Source: Anaeromicropila herbilytica
Lineage (GTDB): Bacteria > Bacillota > Clostridia > Lachnospirales > Lachnospiraceae
Assembly: GCF_016591975.1 (NCBI RefSeq)
Contig: NZ_AP024169.1
Span: forward strand, 1,908,001 to 1,972,000
Reading direction: 5' to 3'
DNA length: 64,000 nucleotides
Part shown: positions 61,600-64,000 of the stretch, piece after piece
Layout: each line of letters opens with the position of its first letter
Position numbering within the stretch: the stretch's first letter is position 1
Translations under genes and position numbers: made by a program
The notes under the pieces: model-generated
Told to the model about the DNA's origin: nothing
Seen by the model: the letters and a program-made list of their open reading frames with translations, nothing else
Database searches by the model: none

Positions 61600-62589
61600 A
61601 TGACAATTTTAGTATTAGGTGGAGCAGGCTACATTGGGTCACATACTGTTTTTGAACTAATTGACAGAGGAGAAGATGTAGTAATTATCGATAATTTAGA
61701 AACTGGTCATATAGAAGCAGTTCATCCAAAAGCTCGTTTTTATCAAGGAGATATTAGGGATCGTGCTTTCTTAGATAGCGTATTTGATAAAGAAAAAATC
61801 GATGCAGTTATTCATTTCGCAGCAAATTCATTAGTTGGTGAAAGTATGACAAACCCACTAAAATATTATGACAACAATTTATGTGGAACCAAAGTGTTAC
61901 TTGAATCAATGGTTGCTCATGGAATGGATAAGATTGTATTCTCTTCAACTGCAGCTACTTATGGAGAACCAGAAAGAATTCCAATTCTTGAATCCGATAA
62001 GACAGAACCTACAAATACTTATGGTGAGACTAAGTTATCAATGGAGAAAATGTTCAAATGGACTGGATTAGCTCACGGTTTACGTTATGTATCACTTCGT
62101 TATTTCAATGCTTGTGGTGCTCATAAGAGTGGAGAAATTGGAGAAGCACATACGACTGAAACTCATTTAATTCCTCTTGTATTACAAGTGCCTAATAAAC
62201 AAAGAGAATCAGTAGGAATCTATGGTGACGATTATGATACCAAAGATGGCACTTGTATCCGTGATTATATCCATGTTACAGATTTAGCTGCGGCACATAT
62301 CTTAGCTGTTAAATATTTAGTTGAAGGTAATGAAAGCAATATCTTTAACTTAGGAAATGGTATTGGATTTACAGTAAAAGAAATCATTGAAGCTGCAAGA
62401 AAAGTTACAGGTGATCCAATTAAGACTGTTGTAACTCCAAGAAGAGCTGGAGATCCTGCACAATTAATCGCTTCAAGTGAAAAAGCTAGAACAATCTTAG
62501 GTTGGAAACCAGAGCATACAGACATTGAAGAAATTATTGCATCTGCTTGGAAATGGCATGAAAAACATCCAAACGGTTTCGCAAAATAA
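61600..62589 (+). CDS. galE: UDP-glucose 4-epimerase
   Basis: This 329-residue SDR-fold enzyme interconverts UDP-galactose and UDP-glucose. The NAD-binding GGAGYIGSH is at residues 7-15, and the catalytic Y141-X3-K145 is in TYGETK with the partner Ser/Thr in FSSTAATYGEP. DGTCIRDYIHVTDLA is diagnostic. The ATG at 61600 gives the canonical MTILVLGGAGYIGS start; a GTG at 61591 is in frame. It lies between galK and galT. Confidence 0.97.
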   Translation: MTILVLGGAGYIGSHTVFELIDRGEDVVIIDNLETGHIEAVHPKARFYQGDIRDRAFLDSVFDKEKIDAVIHFAANSLVGESMTNPLKYYDNNLCGTKVLLESMVAHGMDKIVFSSTAATYGEPERIPILESDKTEPTNTYGETKLSMEKMFKWTGLAHGLRYVSLRYFNACGAHKSGEIGEAHTTETHLIPLVLQVPNKQRESVGIYGDDYDTKDGTCIRDYIHVTDLAAAHILAVKYLVEGNESNIFNLGNGIGFTVKEIIEAARKVTGDPIKTVVTPRRAGDPAQLIASSEKARTILGWKPEHTDIEEIIASAWKWHEKHPNGFAK

Positions 62590-62645
62590 TAACATCTTGT
62601 TCACAAATGAATTTTACCGATTAGATATGGTAGATTGGAGTTTTT

Positions 62646-64000
62646 ATGGTAAACATAAATAATGAGATTAAAAGATTAGTTGAGTATGCGTTAGATACTG
62701 AATTAATAACAGAGTACGATAGAATCTATACGACAAATAAGCTATTAGAGTTATTTGAATTAGAAGATTATGAAGATGACAATAGTACAAGTGAGTTAAG
62801 TAAAGAGCAAAGGATTGAAGCTATAGAATCTGGTGACGATCTTGAAGATATATTGAAGAATTTATTAGATTATGCGTATGAACATGGTATCATGAAAGAG
62901 GATAGTATAGTATATCGTGATCTGTTTGATACAAGAATTATGGGATTACTAGTTCCTAGACCAAGTGAAGTTGTTCAAAAGTTTGAAGCTTTATATAAAG
63001 AGTCAGCGAAAAAAGCAACTGATTATTATTATAAATTAAGCAAAGATACGGACTATATCAGAAGATATCGTATTAAAAAAGATAGAAAATGGGTTACCAA
63101 AACTGAATATGGTGATATTGATATTACAATCAATCTATCAAAGCCAGAGAAGGATCCAAAAGCAATTGCAGCAGCGAAGTTAATGAAGCAAAGCGGATAC
63201 CCTAAATGTCTACTATGTAAAGAAAATGAGGGATATGCTGGAAGAGTAAATCATCCTGCAAGACAGAACCACCGTATTATACCAATTACAATTAGAGATA
63301 TGAGATGGGGATTCCAATATTCCCCTTATGTATATTACAATGAGCATTGTATCGTATTTCATGGGGAACATACTCCAATGAAGATTGATAAGTCCACCTT
63401 CGCTAAATTATTCGACTTTGTTAAACAATTTCCACATTACTTCGTTGGATCGAATGCAGATCTTCCTATCGTAGGAGGCTCTATCTTAACACATGATCAT
63501 TTCCAAGGTGGTAATTATGAATTTGCAATGGCAAAGGCTAAGATAGAGAAAACATTCCATGTAAAAGGCTTTGAAGATGTGGAAGTTGGTATTGTTAAAT
63601 GGCCGATGTCTGTCATTCGTACAAGAGCTAAGGATGAACAAAGATTAATCGAACTAGGAGATCATATCCTAAAGACTTGGAGAAATTATACGGACGAAGC
63701 TGCATTTATCTTTGCTCATACAGAAGGAGAACCACATAATACGATTACTCCAATTGCTCGAAAAACAGGTGATATGTATGAACTTGATCTAGTACTTCGT
63801 AATAATGTCACAACGAAGGAACATCCTTTAGGTGTATATCATCCTCATGCGGAGCTTCATCATATCAAAAAAGAAAATATTGGTCTAATCGAGGTAATGG
63901 GATTAGCAGTACTTCCAGCTCGACTAAAAGACGAAATAGAGATCTTAAAAGATTACATTTTAAATAAAAAAGACATTTCATCCAATGTAGATATTGTGAA
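62646..64000 (+). CDS. galT: Family-2 (Firmicute-type) galactose-1-phosphate uridylyltransferase, truncated by the window end
   Basis: The reading frame from ATG 62646 (GGAG seven bases upstream) is open to the window edge, giving about 451 residues; typical family-2 GalT is near 500. It transfers UMP from UDP-glucose to galactose-1-phosphate. Markers are VNINNEIKRLVEYAL at the N terminus, FDTRIMGLLVPRPSEV, KCLLCKENEGYAGRVNHPARQ, and THDHFQGGNYEFAM with the active-site histidine region. It follows galE by 56 bp and completes the Leloir pathway with galK and galE. Confidence 0.95.
   Translation, partial: MVNINNEIKRLVEYALDTELITEYDRIYTTNKLLELFELEDYEDDNSTSELSKEQRIEAIESGDDLEDILKNLLDYAYEHGIMKEDSIVYRDLFDTRIMGLLVPRPSEVVQKFEALYKESAKKATDYYYKLSKDTDYIRRYRIKKDRKWVTKTEYGDIDITINLSKPEKDPKAIAAAKLMKQSGYPKCLLCKENEGYAGRVNHPARQNHRIIPITIRDMRWGFQYSPYVYYNEHCIVFHGEHTPMKIDKSTFAKLFDFVKQFPHYFVGSNADLPIVGGSILTHDHFQGGNYEFAMAKAKIEKTFHVKGFEDVEVGIVKWPMSVIRTRAKDEQRLIELGDHILKTWRNYTDEAAFIFAHTEGEPHNTITPIARKTGDMYELDLVLRNNVTTKEHPLGVYHPHAELHHIKKENIGLIEVMGLAVLPARLKDEIEILKDYILNKKDISSNVDIV

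Overview
The window is AT-rich, low-GC Firmicute DNA. Gene content points to an anaerobic, sugar-fermenting Clostridium of the Lachnospiraceae type: pyruvate:ferredoxin oxidoreductase, a Na+-pump decarboxylase beta subunit, an iron alcohol dehydrogenase, a glmS ribozyme, AraR/araA/araB/araD, and galK/galE/family-2 galT. A Clostridium (Lachnoclostridium) phytofermentans-like organism fits well, but the species is inference. There are no rRNA or tRNA genes, CRISPR arrays, prophage or transposase genes. Most units are one to three genes long, usually closed by clear hairpin terminators.

Layout. 1-6.6 kb: the tail of a truncated CDS, a coupled GNAT-like/small-protein pair, a lipoprotein, two unknowns, a HAD-GNAT fusion, an SOD-like protein, a MIF-type tautomerase, an HD-domain protein and a CmpB-type membrane protein. 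6.8-17.8 kb: a cell-wall amidase, an RlmI-type methyltransferase with folC, a DUF5050 propeller protein, pheA, a sialate-O-acetylesterase-like enzyme and an HtrA protease. 18-26.9 kb: an iron alcohol dehydrogenase divergent from an AraC regulator, an orphan ABC binding lipoprotein, pcrA, a small gene behind a LexA-type promoter, a DUF1836 regulator, yerC and a PHP hydrolase. 27.4-37.7 kb: an FtsH paralogue, a GGDEF protein, an RlmD-type methyltransferase, a Cof-type HAD hydrolase, a P-loop kinase, a class I amidotransferase-like hydrolase, and glmS behind its ribozyme. 38-50.6 kb: a Bfd-like 2Fe-2S protein, PFOR, two convergent DUF11 proteins, a GHL10 hydrolase, a DUF2156 protein, oadB with a 40-residue membrane peptide, and udk. 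50.8-56 kb: araR-araA-araB-araD. 56.8-64 kb: a DUF434 protein, a PadR-controlled membrane-protein operon, and an ArsR-type regulator followed by galK-galE-galT (galT runs off the end).

The ara genes convert L-arabinose to D-xylulose-5-phosphate, and the gal genes run the Leloir pathway. PFOR and the alcohol dehydrogenase lie on the route from pyruvate to fermentation products.

The most unusual structure is a family of non-coding foldback elements. Three copies of about 290 bp (11122, 15946, 56069), one 74-bp internal-deletion copy (27205) and one fragment (12768) share ends beginning GAGTTGCCCGACAAATGACC. Three copies are flanked by perfect 7-bp direct repeats (ATTTAAT, ATGATAT, ATAATAT). 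This is the signature of a mobile, MITE-like palindrome. Other signals worth testing are a LexA-box promoter driving a 93-residue unknown protein, a 27-nt motif shared by the promoters of the ArsR-type regulator and galK, a 16-bp-arm palindrome on the PadR operon promoter, and a 24-bp palindrome upstream of araR.
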